Of a stretch of DNA of 64,000 bases, positions 57,271 through 64,000 are shown piece after piece. Source of the DNA: F23-D06 sp045132055 (GTDB lineage: Bacteria > Bacteroidota > Bacteroidia > Bacteroidales > WCHB1-69); the NCBI GenBank assembly GCA_045132055.1, contig JBGURP010000041.1, forward strand, positions 42,923-106,922. The letters are read 5' to 3'. Under the pieces are notes generated by a model. That model was not told the DNA's origin. It made no database searches and saw only the letters and a program-made list of their open reading frames with translations. Each line of letters starts with the position of its first letter. Positions within the stretch are counted from its first letter, which is position 1. The position numbers and the translations under genes are program-made.

Positions 57271-60048
57271 TTATATAATCAGTTTCACGCGGAAGCCTAA
57301 CACGGTTGGCTCTTCCACTACCTGTTGACACAGTCCGGCAAGTTCGTTGCGTTGCGCGTCGTTCAAAGGCGTGGATTCCATCTTTTCCACCATGAAGTCC
57401 AATGCAGTGACTTCCGATTGTTCGCTATGTGTAATACGGACTGTGATGGGGCAATAGGCGGCCATCACTTCGTCAAGCATCTTGTCTATCAGCTGCTGCG
57501 CTGTCTCCTGCTTCTCGGTAATGCCATATTTATAGCAGAAAGCATTGATGGCCGAGTGCATGCCGAGGAAGTCGAAATCGGGGCCGTCAATCTGGAACAC
57601 TTCTTTGCGGATGCGCTGTATGAAGGCCTTGGTGGCACTGTGAACAGGATTCTCGAAAATTTGCTCGGGCGAACCGTCCTCGTGGATATATCCGTCGTAC
57701 ATGAAGAAGATGCGTGTGCTCACGTCGTGTGCGAACTTCATCTCGTGGGTGACTATGAGCATGGTCATGCCCTCGTTGGCCAGCTGGCGGATGACGCTGA
57801 GCACTTCGCCCACCATCGTGGGGTCAAGGGCAGAAGTGGGCTCGTCAAACAGGAGGATTTCGGGCTTCATGGCCAAGGCGCGGGCAATGGCCACACGCTG
57901 TTTCTGACCGCCGGAAAGACTCGTAGGATAAACATCAGCCTTCTCTGCCAACCCTACCTTGCGCAGAAGCGTCAATCCTTCCTCGCGTGCCTTTTCAGGC
58001 TCCTCATGGTGCAACTGGCAAGGGGCAAGCATGACGTTTTCCAACACAGTTTTGTGCGGGAAAAGGTTGAAACTCTGGAACACCATGCCCATCTTCTGGC
58101 GCATCAAATGGACGGGATAGCCCTTGACAAGGATGTCCTCGCCATCGACGAAGATGCTGCCGCCGGTGGGTTGTTCCAACAGGTTCAGGCATCGCAATAA
58201 GGTACTCTTACCCGTGCCTGAAGGACCTATAATGGAGATGACCTCGCCGCGATGTATATCGACATTGATGTCGCGCAATACCTCCAGGTTCTCGTAACTT
58301 TTCTTCAGGTGGGAGATGGTGATTAGTTGAGAGTTTAGAGTTGAAAGTTTAGAGTTAATTGGTTTGAGGGGAGCGCTATGTTTGCGGCGAATGACGAACC
58401 ACGTGCCGCCACCAACTATTACAATTATAGCCAGAATCCACGGCCATTTTTTTGTGTTTTTCTCGGTGTCAGATAGTTGCGAAGGATTGGTAAGTATCCC
58501 TGCTTCCCCTTTACGGGTGATTAACACGATATGTTCTGCGAGGTAGCCTTCGGAGAAAAGCACTTGTTTCTGTCGCTCCTCGGTGATGCTGATAGCCCCC
58601 ATGGCCATATCGACCTTGCCGGTCTGCACGGCGGGAATCTGCGAGGCGAACTCCATGGCGAGGAACTCCAGCTGCCGGTTGCGACGGTTGGCCCACTCGC
58701 TTAGCAGGTCTATCTCCAAGCCAGAGGGTTCGCCGGAACTGATGAAACTGAAAGGAGGAAAAGCCGGGTAGATGGCTACGCGCAGTGTGTGACCCGTGCC
58801 GTGCCTCTGAGGCCGAGCCATCGCCGAGAGGTCGTCGGCATTGCTCCATCGGTCAATAATCTTCTGGTAGGTGCCGTCGTTGCGTATTTCTGCCAGGAAG
58901 CTGTCGAAGTCCTGCTTTAGCTCTATGTTGTCCAGCTGGAAACAAGCTCCGATGGGTGTTGTTGGCAGGCAGGCATTCACGGTGTCCACTTTAGAAGCTA
59001 TCTCTTTGTTGAACGCCACCGAGAGATTATCCCAACCGGCAACGTCCACCTTGCCGTTCTCCAGTGCAGCCAACAGGTCTGCGCTGCTTGTGATACGCAT
59101 AATGTCGGCATCGGGTGCATAGTTACTTACGGCCATGTCCTGTACGCTACCAATGACAACGCCGACACGCTTGCCGGAGAGCGCCTTGAATACTTCAGGA
59201 GTGTCCGCCACCACTTCGGTCTTGGTGTTGTCGGAACTGGTTATTGTCGGAACGTAGCACACTGTCGCGCCTATTGCCAACGCCAAAGCCGCCACGATGG
59301 CTTTCATGCGCTTGCGCTGTACCAGCGAAGTCAGCAACAGCCCGATGAGCCATGCCATGAGGAAATAGATGATGGCCGTCACGATAAGGGGGAAGAAGGC
59401 GTCGAAGGTGCGTGATCGGATAAGGTCGGAAGCCCTGGTCATGTCGGCCACTGCGATGTAGCCCACGACGCTGGTGCCCTTCAGCAGGCTGATGACCTCG
59501 CCCTGATAGACGGGCATCACAGACTTGATTACCTGCGGCAGCACAATTCTGACAAATGTCTGCCGACGTGTGAATCCCAAAGCAAGACCGGCTTCTGTCT
59601 GCCCACGGTCGATGCCTTGAATGGCGGTGCGTAGCATCTCGCTGACGTAGGCTGCCATGTTCATGGCAAAGGTGATGATAGCCACTACGATGCCCGTGGC
59701 TTTCATCGGTGCCAACACCACATAGTACATCAACATGAGCAGCACCAGCACTGGTGTGCCGCGCATGATGTCGATATACACTTTGGCCACTTTCTGCAGC
59801 CAAGAGCGGCGGTTCATGCGCATCCAGCACACCAGACCGCCCAGCAGGGTGCCCAGTATGGCTGCGCAAAAGGTGATGATGAGGGTCACCTGCAAACCAT
59901 CGAGAATCATTCTGTAGCGGTCATCTTCTATCAGGTTGTTGTAAAAACTGTCAGACACACTCCAATTTGCGCCGGAGCAAGCGGTCAACAAAAAACAGCC
60001 GCACAAGGTTACGATGGCGGCAAGCATCCAGGGTATATTTTTACTCAT
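57271..60048 (-). CDS. single-polypeptide amino-acid-type ABC importer with permuted binding domain
   Basis: 925 aa from ATG 60048; a longer frame crosses its -7 box. Order of parts: lipoprotein-like signal (CFLLTAC); HisM-type permease (about 35-240, EAA loop AGLALGFTRRQTFVRIVLP); one helix (MKAIVAALALAIGATVCYV); a binding domain whose C-terminal half comes first (LSGKRVGVVIGSVQD, VDVAGWDNLSVAF, IRNDGTYQKIIDRW) and whose N-terminal half comes second (LRVAIYPAFPPFSFIS, VDMAMGAISITEERQKQVLFSEGY); a helix (WPWILAIIVIVGGGTWFVIRR); a linker coded by 7-bp repeats (INSKLSTLNSQL); a full ATPase (GPSGTGKST, LSGGQKQRVAIARAL, LLFDEPTSALD); and about 110 C-terminal residues of unknown fold. It imports a polar amino acid or similar; the substrate is not known. 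Confidence 0.85.
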   Translation of the reverse strand: MSKNIPWMLAAIVTLCGCFLLTACSGANWSVSDSFYNNLIEDDRYRMILDGLQVTLIITFCAAILGTLLGGLVCWMRMNRRSWLQKVAKVYIDIMRGTPVLVLLMLMYYVVLAPMKATGIVVAIITFAMNMAAYVSEMLRTAIQGIDRGQTEAGLALGFTRRQTFVRIVLPQVIKSVMPVYQGEVISLLKGTSVVGYIAVADMTRASDLIRSRTFDAFFPLIVTAIIYFLMAWLIGLLLTSLVQRKRMKAIVAALALAIGATVCYVPTITSSDNTKTEVVADTPEVFKALSGKRVGVVIGSVQDMAVSNYAPDADIMRITSSADLLAALENGKVDVAGWDNLSVAFNKEIASKVDTVNACLPTTPIGACFQLDNIELKQDFDSFLAEIRNDGTYQKIIDRWSNADDLSAMARPQRHGTGHTLRVAIYPAFPPFSFISSGEPSGLEIDLLSEWANRRNRQLEFLAMEFASQIPAVQTGKVDMAMGAISITEERQKQVLFSEGYLAEHIVLITRKGEAGILTNPSQLSDTEKNTKKWPWILAIIVIVGGGTWFVIRRKHSAPLKPINSKLSTLNSQLITISHLKKSYENLEVLRDINVDIHRGEVISIIGPSGTGKSTLLRCLNLLEQPTGGSIFVDGEDILVKGYPVHLMRQKMGMVFQSFNLFPHKTVLENVMLAPCQLHHEEPEKAREEGLTLLRKVGLAEKADVYPTSLSGGQKQRVAIARALAMKPEILLFDEPTSALDPTMVGEVLSVIRQLANEGMTMLIVTHEMKFAHDVSTRIFFMYDGYIHEDGSPEQIFENPVHSATKAFIQRIRKEVFQIDGPDFDFLGMHSAINAFCYKYGITEKQETAQQLIDKMLDEVMAAYCPITVRITHSEQSEVTALDFMVEKMESTPLNDAQRNELAGLCQQVVEEPTVLGFRVKLII
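58326..58356. repeat. heptamer repeat inside the ABC importer gene
   Basis: gttgaga, gttaga-type units (gttgaga, gtttaga, gttgaaa, gtttaga) in tandem; on the coding strand they spell the linker between the last membrane helix and the ATPase domain. Confidence 0.85.
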
Positions 60049-60092
60049 TTTCTGTTTATTTTGCTTGAGTATCTTATCTTTTGAAAGATTTG

Positions 60093-60100
60093 CAAAAGTA
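60093..60100 (-). promoter_or_regulatory. -7 box TACTTTTG for the ABC importer
   Basis: Reverse complement caaaagta; excludes the in-frame ATG at 60117 and supports the start at 60048. Confidence 0.65.
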
Positions 60101-60156
60101 AGTTTTTTTTTCGACAATCCGCTATGCCGTGGTCTCCGAACTGTGGTTTTTTTTTG

Positions 60157-60164
60157 TATTTTTG
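60157..60164 (+). promoter_or_regulatory. -7 box TATTTTTG for the alcohol dehydrogenase
   Basis: Consensus box 56 bases before the ATG at 60221, divergent from the ABC importer promoter. Confidence 0.7.
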
Positions 60165-60220
60165 CCTGCTAAAGTAGAACCCCAATGGGTTGAATATGAA
60201 AAACATTAAAAAATAACAAT

Positions 60221-61384
60221 ATGCAAAACTTCGATTATCAAACCCCGACGCGCCTCATTTTCGGCAAGGGCGTTGTGGAGAAACTGCCCAGCGTGATGGC
60301 ACAGTTCGGAAAGAAAATATTATTGACTTACGGTGGAGGAAGTATCAAGAAAATCGGCCTTTACCAGAAGGTCCAGGAACTGCTGAAAGACTATGAAATT
60401 GTAGAACTTTCCGGTATCCAGCCCAATCCGAAGTACGATCCCAGCGTGCTCGACGGCGTGCGTCTCTGCAAGGAGCACAAGATCGATGTCATCCTCGCTG
60501 TGGGCGGCGGCTCAGTGCTCGACTGTTCGAAGGCCATTGCCGCGGGTGCCTGCTACGACGGCGACCCTTGGGACCTCATTTCCTACCAGGTGAAAGCACA
60601 AGCCGCATTGCCTATCGTGGATATCATCACGTTGGCCGCCACGGGTAGTGAATACGACTGCGGTGGTGTCATCTCCCGCACCGAGACCAACGACAAGATT
60701 GGCTATCTCGATCGTCATCTTTTTCCGCACACTTCGTTACTTGACCCGGAATATACCTTTACCGTCAGCCGCAAGCATACCGCCGCTGGTATTGCCGATG
60801 CGATGAACCATACGATAGAGCAGTATTTTGTCGAGGACGCCACATTACTCAACGACGGTTTCTGCGAATCAATGTTCCGCAGCTTGATGGAGAATGGGCG
60901 CAAGTGTTTAGAGAACCCTGAAGACTACAATGCCCGTGCCGAGATGATGCTTGCCTGCACCTACGGCTGCAACGGAATTCTCGCACTCGGTAACAGTCCG
61001 TCAGGTTGGCCCTGTCACGGTATTGAGCACGCCCTGAGTGCCTACTACGACATCACCCACGGCGAAGGGCTGGCCATCATCACCCCGCGTTGGATGCGCC
61101 ACATTCTCAACGAGCGCACCCTTCCGCGTTTCGTGAAATATGGCATTAATGTATTTGGTATTGACGCGAATCTCGACAAGTGGGAGATTGCCAATAAAGC
61201 CATCGACGAGACATACAAGTTCTTCGAGAGCATCGACATCCCGATGCACCTGCGTGAAGTGGGCATCGATGAGAGTCGCATCGGCGAGATGGCGCACCAC
61301 ATCGCCGTCAACGAAGGCCTTGAGAACGCCTATGCACCGCTCACCGAGAAGGATATCGTGGAAATACTTACCGCAAGTTTGTAA
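60221..61384 (+). CDS. iron-containing alcohol dehydrogenase
   Basis: 387 aa, group III (iron) dehydrogenase, similar to NADPH-dependent butanol/YqhD types. The NAD(P) loop is VGGGSVLDCSKAIAAGA, and the iron ligands are read in ADAMNHTIEQYF and GHGIEHALSAYYDITHGEGLAI (Asp and three His). It reduces aldehydes to alcohols, either in fermentation or to detoxify aldehydes. Next to a nitroreductase fragment and a glutathione peroxidase, a detoxifying role is plausible but inferred. Confidence 0.9.
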   Translation: MQNFDYQTPTRLIFGKGVVEKLPSVMAQFGKKILLTYGGGSIKKIGLYQKVQELLKDYEIVELSGIQPNPKYDPSVLDGVRLCKEHKIDVILAVGGGSVLDCSKAIAAGACYDGDPWDLISYQVKAQAALPIVDIITLAATGSEYDCGGVISRTETNDKIGYLDRHLFPHTSLLDPEYTFTVSRKHTAAGIADAMNHTIEQYFVEDATLLNDGFCESMFRSLMENGRKCLENPEDYNARAEMMLACTYGCNGILALGNSPSGWPCHGIEHALSAYYDITHGEGLAIITPRWMRHILNERTLPRFVKYGINVFGIDANLDKWEIANKAIDETYKFFESIDIPMHLREVGIDESRIGEMAHHIAVNEGLENAYAPLTEKDIVEILTASL

Positions 61385-61542
61385 ATAGAATCTATGACAT
61401 TGTGAATCTTGGCTATTATGGTGAGAAGGTGGAAGCCAAGACCCGCTTCACGATGTTGAATGGCTATGCGCCCATCGACTTCGGTATCGCCAAGTGCCAT
61501 TTCGAAATCGGTGCAGGGAAGGAGAATTTTGAGTGGGAATAG
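61385..61542 (+). pseudogene. nitroreductase C-terminal fragment
   Basis: Just after the alcohol dehydrogenase, one frame reads IYDIVNLGYYGEKVEAKTR, FTMLNGYAPIDFGIAKCHFE, IGAGKENFEWE and stops at TAG 61540. It looks like the end of a TM1586-like nitroreductase; no start or N-terminal part is present. A remnant left by deletion is the likely reading. Confidence 0.5.
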
Positions 61543-61566
61543 GATAACGACTATGTCATTTTTTTG

Positions 61567-61574
61567 TAATTTTG
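61567..61574 (+). promoter_or_regulatory. -7 box TAATTTTG for the glutathione peroxidase
   Basis: TAnnTTTG match 21 bases before the ATG at 61596. Confidence 0.65.
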
Positions 61575-61595
61575 CCCCAAATTATTGATGCCCCT

Positions 61596-62228
61596 ATGAA
61601 AGTTAAAACCCTCATTATTGCAGTTGTCGCTCTGTTGACGACGGTGCCCTGCCTCGGACAAAATAAAAAGTATAAAAGCATCTACGACATCCCCGTCAAG
61701 GACATCAAAGGCAATGATGTTTCACTGAAAGAGTACGAGGGCAAGGTGCTGCTGATTGTCAATGTGGCGAGCAAGTGCGGGCTCACCCCGCAGTATGAAG
61801 GTCTTGAAACCCTCTATCAGAAATACAAAGACCAAGGATTGGAAATTTTGGGATTCCCGTGCAACCAGTTTCTCGAACAGGAACCCGGTACCAATGACGA
61901 AATACTGAATTTTTGTTCCGTCAACTACAATGTCACCTTCCCGCTGTTCGACAAAGTCGATGTAAACGGCAAGGATGAGAGTCCTCTTTACACATTTCTC
62001 AAGGCCAAAGCCCCGTTCAAGGGCTATCCGGAAGGTTACGAGGCTTTTGCTGCCCAGCTCGACATGATCCACCAGAAAACTGGCACAGGTTTTGAGAAGG
62101 GGGACGCCATTAAATGGAACTTCGGCAAGTTTCTGGTCTCCAAAGACGGCAAGACCATCCTGCGCTTCGAACCGATGGTGTCGCCGGAGGGACTGGAGGA
62201 AGATGTCCAGCGGATGCTGGCAGAGTGA
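61596..62228 (+). CDS. glutathione-peroxidase family protein, exported
   Basis: 210 aa from ATG 61596, which begins a signal peptide (MKVKTLIIAVVALLTTVPCLG). The active-site block is VNVASKCGLTPQYEGLE with Cys (not selenocysteine), then LGFPCNQFLEQEPGTN with a second Cys that could act as the resolving residue, and WNFGKFLVSKDG. Bacterial members usually take electrons from thioredoxin rather than glutathione. Its export is less common and suggests periplasmic peroxide removal. A -7 box precedes it. Confidence 0.9.
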   Translation: MKVKTLIIAVVALLTTVPCLGQNKKYKSIYDIPVKDIKGNDVSLKEYEGKVLLIVNVASKCGLTPQYEGLETLYQKYKDQGLEILGFPCNQFLEQEPGTNDEILNFCSVNYNVTFPLFDKVDVNGKDESPLYTFLKAKAPFKGYPEGYEAFAAQLDMIHQKTGTGFEKGDAIKWNFGKFLVSKDGKTILRFEPMVSPEGLEEDVQRMLAE

Positions 62229-62263
62229 TACAGGACAATAAAGGATTCAACAATCGATACGAT

Positions 62264-63106
62264 ATGAAATACTATATCGTTGACGCATTCACAGATAAAC
62301 CCTTTGGCGGAAATCCTGCGGGAGTGGTGCTGTTGGAATCGGAAAATTTCCCGAAAGAAGAATTGATGCTGCAAGTCGCTGCAGAGTTGCGTTTTTCGGA
62401 AACCGCTTTCGTTAAAAGGCATTCCGCACAAGAATTTACCCTCCGCTATTTCACCCCGAAGGCCGAGGTGGATCTATGCGGACATGCTACGATCGCTTCG
62501 TTTTCCTTGCTGCACCAGAAAGGATTGGCTTCTGGCCAATGTATTTGCCACACCAAAGCGGGCGACCTGCACATTGGAGTGGGGGAGAAGGTGATGATGC
62601 AGATGGCGCAGCCGCGTGTCGTGGCTGCCATTGCCGATACGGAAGAGATTTATCAATCATTAAGTGTGAAGGATTATCGTCCGGCGATGCCTGTGCAGAT
62701 TGTTTCCACTGGCCTGCCCGACCTTATGATCCCGCTGCCGGATGTTGTTACGTTGCAGTCGCTCCAGCCCGACAAGGAGGCCATCTCAGCCATCACGAAG
62801 AAATACGAAGCCGTGAGTTTCCATGTTTTTGCCTTCGGTGACGATGACGGATACACTGCCCATGTGCGCGACTTCGCCCCTTTGTATGACATTCCCGAAG
62901 AGTCGGCCACCGGTACCGCCAACGCTTCGCTGACCTATTACCTCCAGCAATGCGGCCGTCTTGGAAACGAAGCCGAGTGTTCCTTTATGCAAGGCGAAGC
63001 TATGGGGCGGTCTTCAGTAATTGCCACGCGGATTCAATCCGACGGGAATATCTTTGTCGGCGGTACTGCGTTTGTCGTTGCGGAGGGAATATTGATGCTT
63101 GGCTGA
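62264..63106 (+). CDS. PhzF-family isomerase/epimerase
   Basis: 280 aa of the PhzF/diaminopimelate-epimerase-like fold. The N terminus is YYIVDAFTDKPFGGNPAGVVLL, the conserved Glu lies in RFSETAFV, then DLCGHATIAS and the C-terminal DFAPLYDIPEESATGTANASL. True substrate unknown; most PhzF-like proteins outside phenazine clusters are uncharacterised. ATG 62264 is chosen because the longer frame extends back through the peroxidase gene. It follows the peroxidase by 35 bases. Confidence 0.9.
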   Translation: MKYYIVDAFTDKPFGGNPAGVVLLESENFPKEELMLQVAAELRFSETAFVKRHSAQEFTLRYFTPKAEVDLCGHATIASFSLLHQKGLASGQCICHTKAGDLHIGVGEKVMMQMAQPRVVAAIADTEEIYQSLSVKDYRPAMPVQIVSTGLPDLMIPLPDVVTLQSLQPDKEAISAITKKYEAVSFHVFAFGDDDGYTAHVRDFAPLYDIPEESATGTANASLTYYLQQCGRLGNEAECSFMQGEAMGRSSVIATRIQSDGNIFVGGTAFVVAEGILMLG

Positions 63107-63123
63107 CAACTGCGCTTTTTTTG

Positions 63124-63131
63124 TACTTTTG
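63124..63131 (+). promoter_or_regulatory. -7 box TACTTTTG for the DUF5714 gene
   Basis: TAnnTTTG match 14 bases before the ATG at 63146. Confidence 0.65.
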
Positions 63132-63145
63132 CCGAAAATCATATT

Positions 63146-63838
63146 ATGGAAAACGAAGAATGCTTGATTTGCGGGGCACCGCTGGAGTATCTTGAGCAAG
63201 ACACGCTGATGGAGTGCGTAATTTGCCACAAAAAGGAGAACAGTAAGACACGTTGCGTCAACGGTCATTATGTCTGTTCCGAATGCCATACGGCGGGGAT
63301 GGACACCATCGTCAGGCTCTGTCTGGCGGAATCGTCGAAAAATCCCGTCGAAATCATCAACAAGATGATGGAGTTGCCGTTCTGCCATATACACGGTCCG
63401 GAGCACCATGTGATGGTGGGAGCGGCTCTGCTGACGGCCTACAAGAATGCCGGAGGGGAGATTGATCTTCCCAAAGCCCTTGCGGAGATGATGAACCGCG
63501 GCAAGCAGGTTCCCGGAGGCGCCTGCGGTTTCTGGGGCGCCTGTGGTGCGGGAATCAGTTCGGGCATGTTCGTTTCCATCATCGCCAAGTCCACCCCGTT
63601 GTCGCAGGAGCTATTCTCCTTGCCGCACTGGATGACGGCCAAGTCGCTCAGTGCGATCGGCAACATCGGCGGACCGCGCTGTTGTAAGCGCGATTCCTAT
63701 CTGTCCATTTTGTCTGCCATAGATTTTGTCAAAGAGCATTTCGCTGTGGAAATGGAAAATCCAATCGTGGTATGCGAGCACTCTAAACAGAACAATCAAT
63801 GTGTTGGAAATCGCTGTCCCTTTTTTAAGAAGCAATAA
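63146..63838 (+). CDS. DUF5714 Cys-rich protein
   Basis: 230 aa with many Cys: CLICG, CVICHKK, CVNGHYVCSECH near the start, GGACGFWGACGAG in the middle, GGPRCCKRDS and a C-terminal CEHSKQNNQCVGNRCPFF. This fits DUF5714, a family of unknown function in anaerobes that is thought, from its Cys pattern, to bind metal clusters. Its own -7 box sets it apart from phzF. Confidence 0.75.
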   Translation: MENEECLICGAPLEYLEQDTLMECVICHKKENSKTRCVNGHYVCSECHTAGMDTIVRLCLAESSKNPVEIINKMMELPFCHIHGPEHHVMVGAALLTAYKNAGGEIDLPKALAEMMNRGKQVPGGACGFWGACGAGISSGMFVSIIAKSTPLSQELFSLPHWMTAKSLSAIGNIGGPRCCKRDSYLSILSAIDFVKEHFAVEMENPIVVCEHSKQNNQCVGNRCPFFKKQ

Positions 63839-63853
63839 AACAAATACCGATTT

Positions 63854-64000
63854 ATGGATATGATAAAAAACCGACCTAACCCCAACGAGGCCTTCCCGAA
63901 TCCCAACATCCCGAGCCTCTGCTTCATCAAGAACGTGGTGAAGAACCCGCGTATCATCATCGGCGACTATACCTATTACGATGATGTGGATGGTGCTGAC
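63854..64000 (+). CDS. Vat/CatB-type acetyltransferase, 5' part (continues past window)
   Basis: Only the first 49 codons are in the window. CFIKNVVKNPRIIIGDYTYYDDVDG resembles the start of hexapeptide-repeat xenobiotic acetyltransferases of the Vat (streptogramin A) and CatB (type B chloramphenicol) group, where a FIKP...N-ILVGEYSYYD block precedes the repeats. Whether it acts on an antibiotic or another small molecule cannot be judged from this fragment. An in-frame second ATG lies at 63860. Confidence 0.7.
   Translation, partial: MDMIKNRPNPNEAFPNPNIPSLCFIKNVVKNPRIIIGDYTYYDDVDGAD

Noticed and set aside
1..64000. tRNA or rRNA genes
   Set aside because: Gaps were read for CCA-type ends, T-loop GTTCGA and clover-leaf symmetry; none was convincing.

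Overview
The window reads as a chromosomal segment of an anaerobic member of the Bacteroidota, most likely order Bacteroidales. Four things point there. Most transcription units are preceded by the Bacteroidota -7 box (TAnnTTTG, usually TATTTTTG or TATCTTTG). There is a type IX secretion (T9SS) cargo protein and a PorV-like barrel. Several family-typical proteins occur (DUF5683, long LepB, OhrR-type MarR, DUF4230, FISUMP, RprY-like regulator, a 29-residue AURKAIP1/COX24-type protein). HydE and an oxygen-defence operon suggest an anaerobe. The genus cannot be fixed from the sequence. I found no tRNA, rRNA, CRISPR array or intact transposon.

Layout. 1-7 kb: end of a DUF5683 protein, dapB, a T9SS cargo protein, lepB, a CtpA-type protease and an O-antigen-ligase-like protein. 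7-10.4 kb (minus strand): an orphan response regulator followed by pyrF, pyrK and pyrD. 10.5-13.5 kb: an RlmL-type methyltransferase, a PorV-like barrel and a GIY-YIG-like protein. 13.6-17.8 kb: a run of small uncharacterised envelope genes (two paralogous three-helix proteins, a coiled coil, a zinc ribbon, an OmpA-domain protein, two DUF4230 proteins). 17.9-24.9 kb: a DNA-binding-like protein, two SUMF1-domain proteins, a large FISUMP/FN3 surface protein and a convergent membrane Ser/Thr kinase. 25-38 kb: housekeeping genes (deoC, HU, a bS22-like small protein, rng, recX, prfB with its programmed frameshift, prs, thiL, ispG, a HerA-like ATPase, sod, mnmA, glmS). 38.5-44.3 kb: accessory DNA with small lipoproteins, a membrane-anchored ECF sigma factor, and a TonB-dependent-receptor-type protein flanked by two decayed ORF6N gene copies. 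44-53 kb: hydE, lipid activation genes, pyrG, purF and a guanine deaminase. 53.7-56 kb: an OhrR-type regulator, a ferritin-like protein, a mini winged helix and a lactamase-rubredoxin fusion. 56-64 kb: a nucleoside-hydrolase-like lipoprotein, a one-polypeptide ABC importer, an iron alcohol dehydrogenase, glutathione peroxidase, PhzF, DUF5714 and the start of a Vat/CatB-type acetyltransferase.

The most unusual signals are: (1) the fused ABC importer, whose periplasmic binding domain appears circularly permuted (C-terminal half before N-terminal half) between two membrane segments; (2) a dispersed 7-bp tandem repeat that lies between genes, supplies stop codons, and is translated in frame inside pyrG, purF and the ABC importer; (3) the OhrR-ferritin-rubredoxin operon with a duplicated dyad operator around its -7 box; (4) GAGACG-armed palindromes at three sites; (5) the ORF6N remnants flanking the receptor gene; (6) the uncharacterised envelope cluster and the SUMF1/FISUMP/kinase cluster. 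All functional assignments rest on reading translated sequence and motifs by eye; no database search was run.
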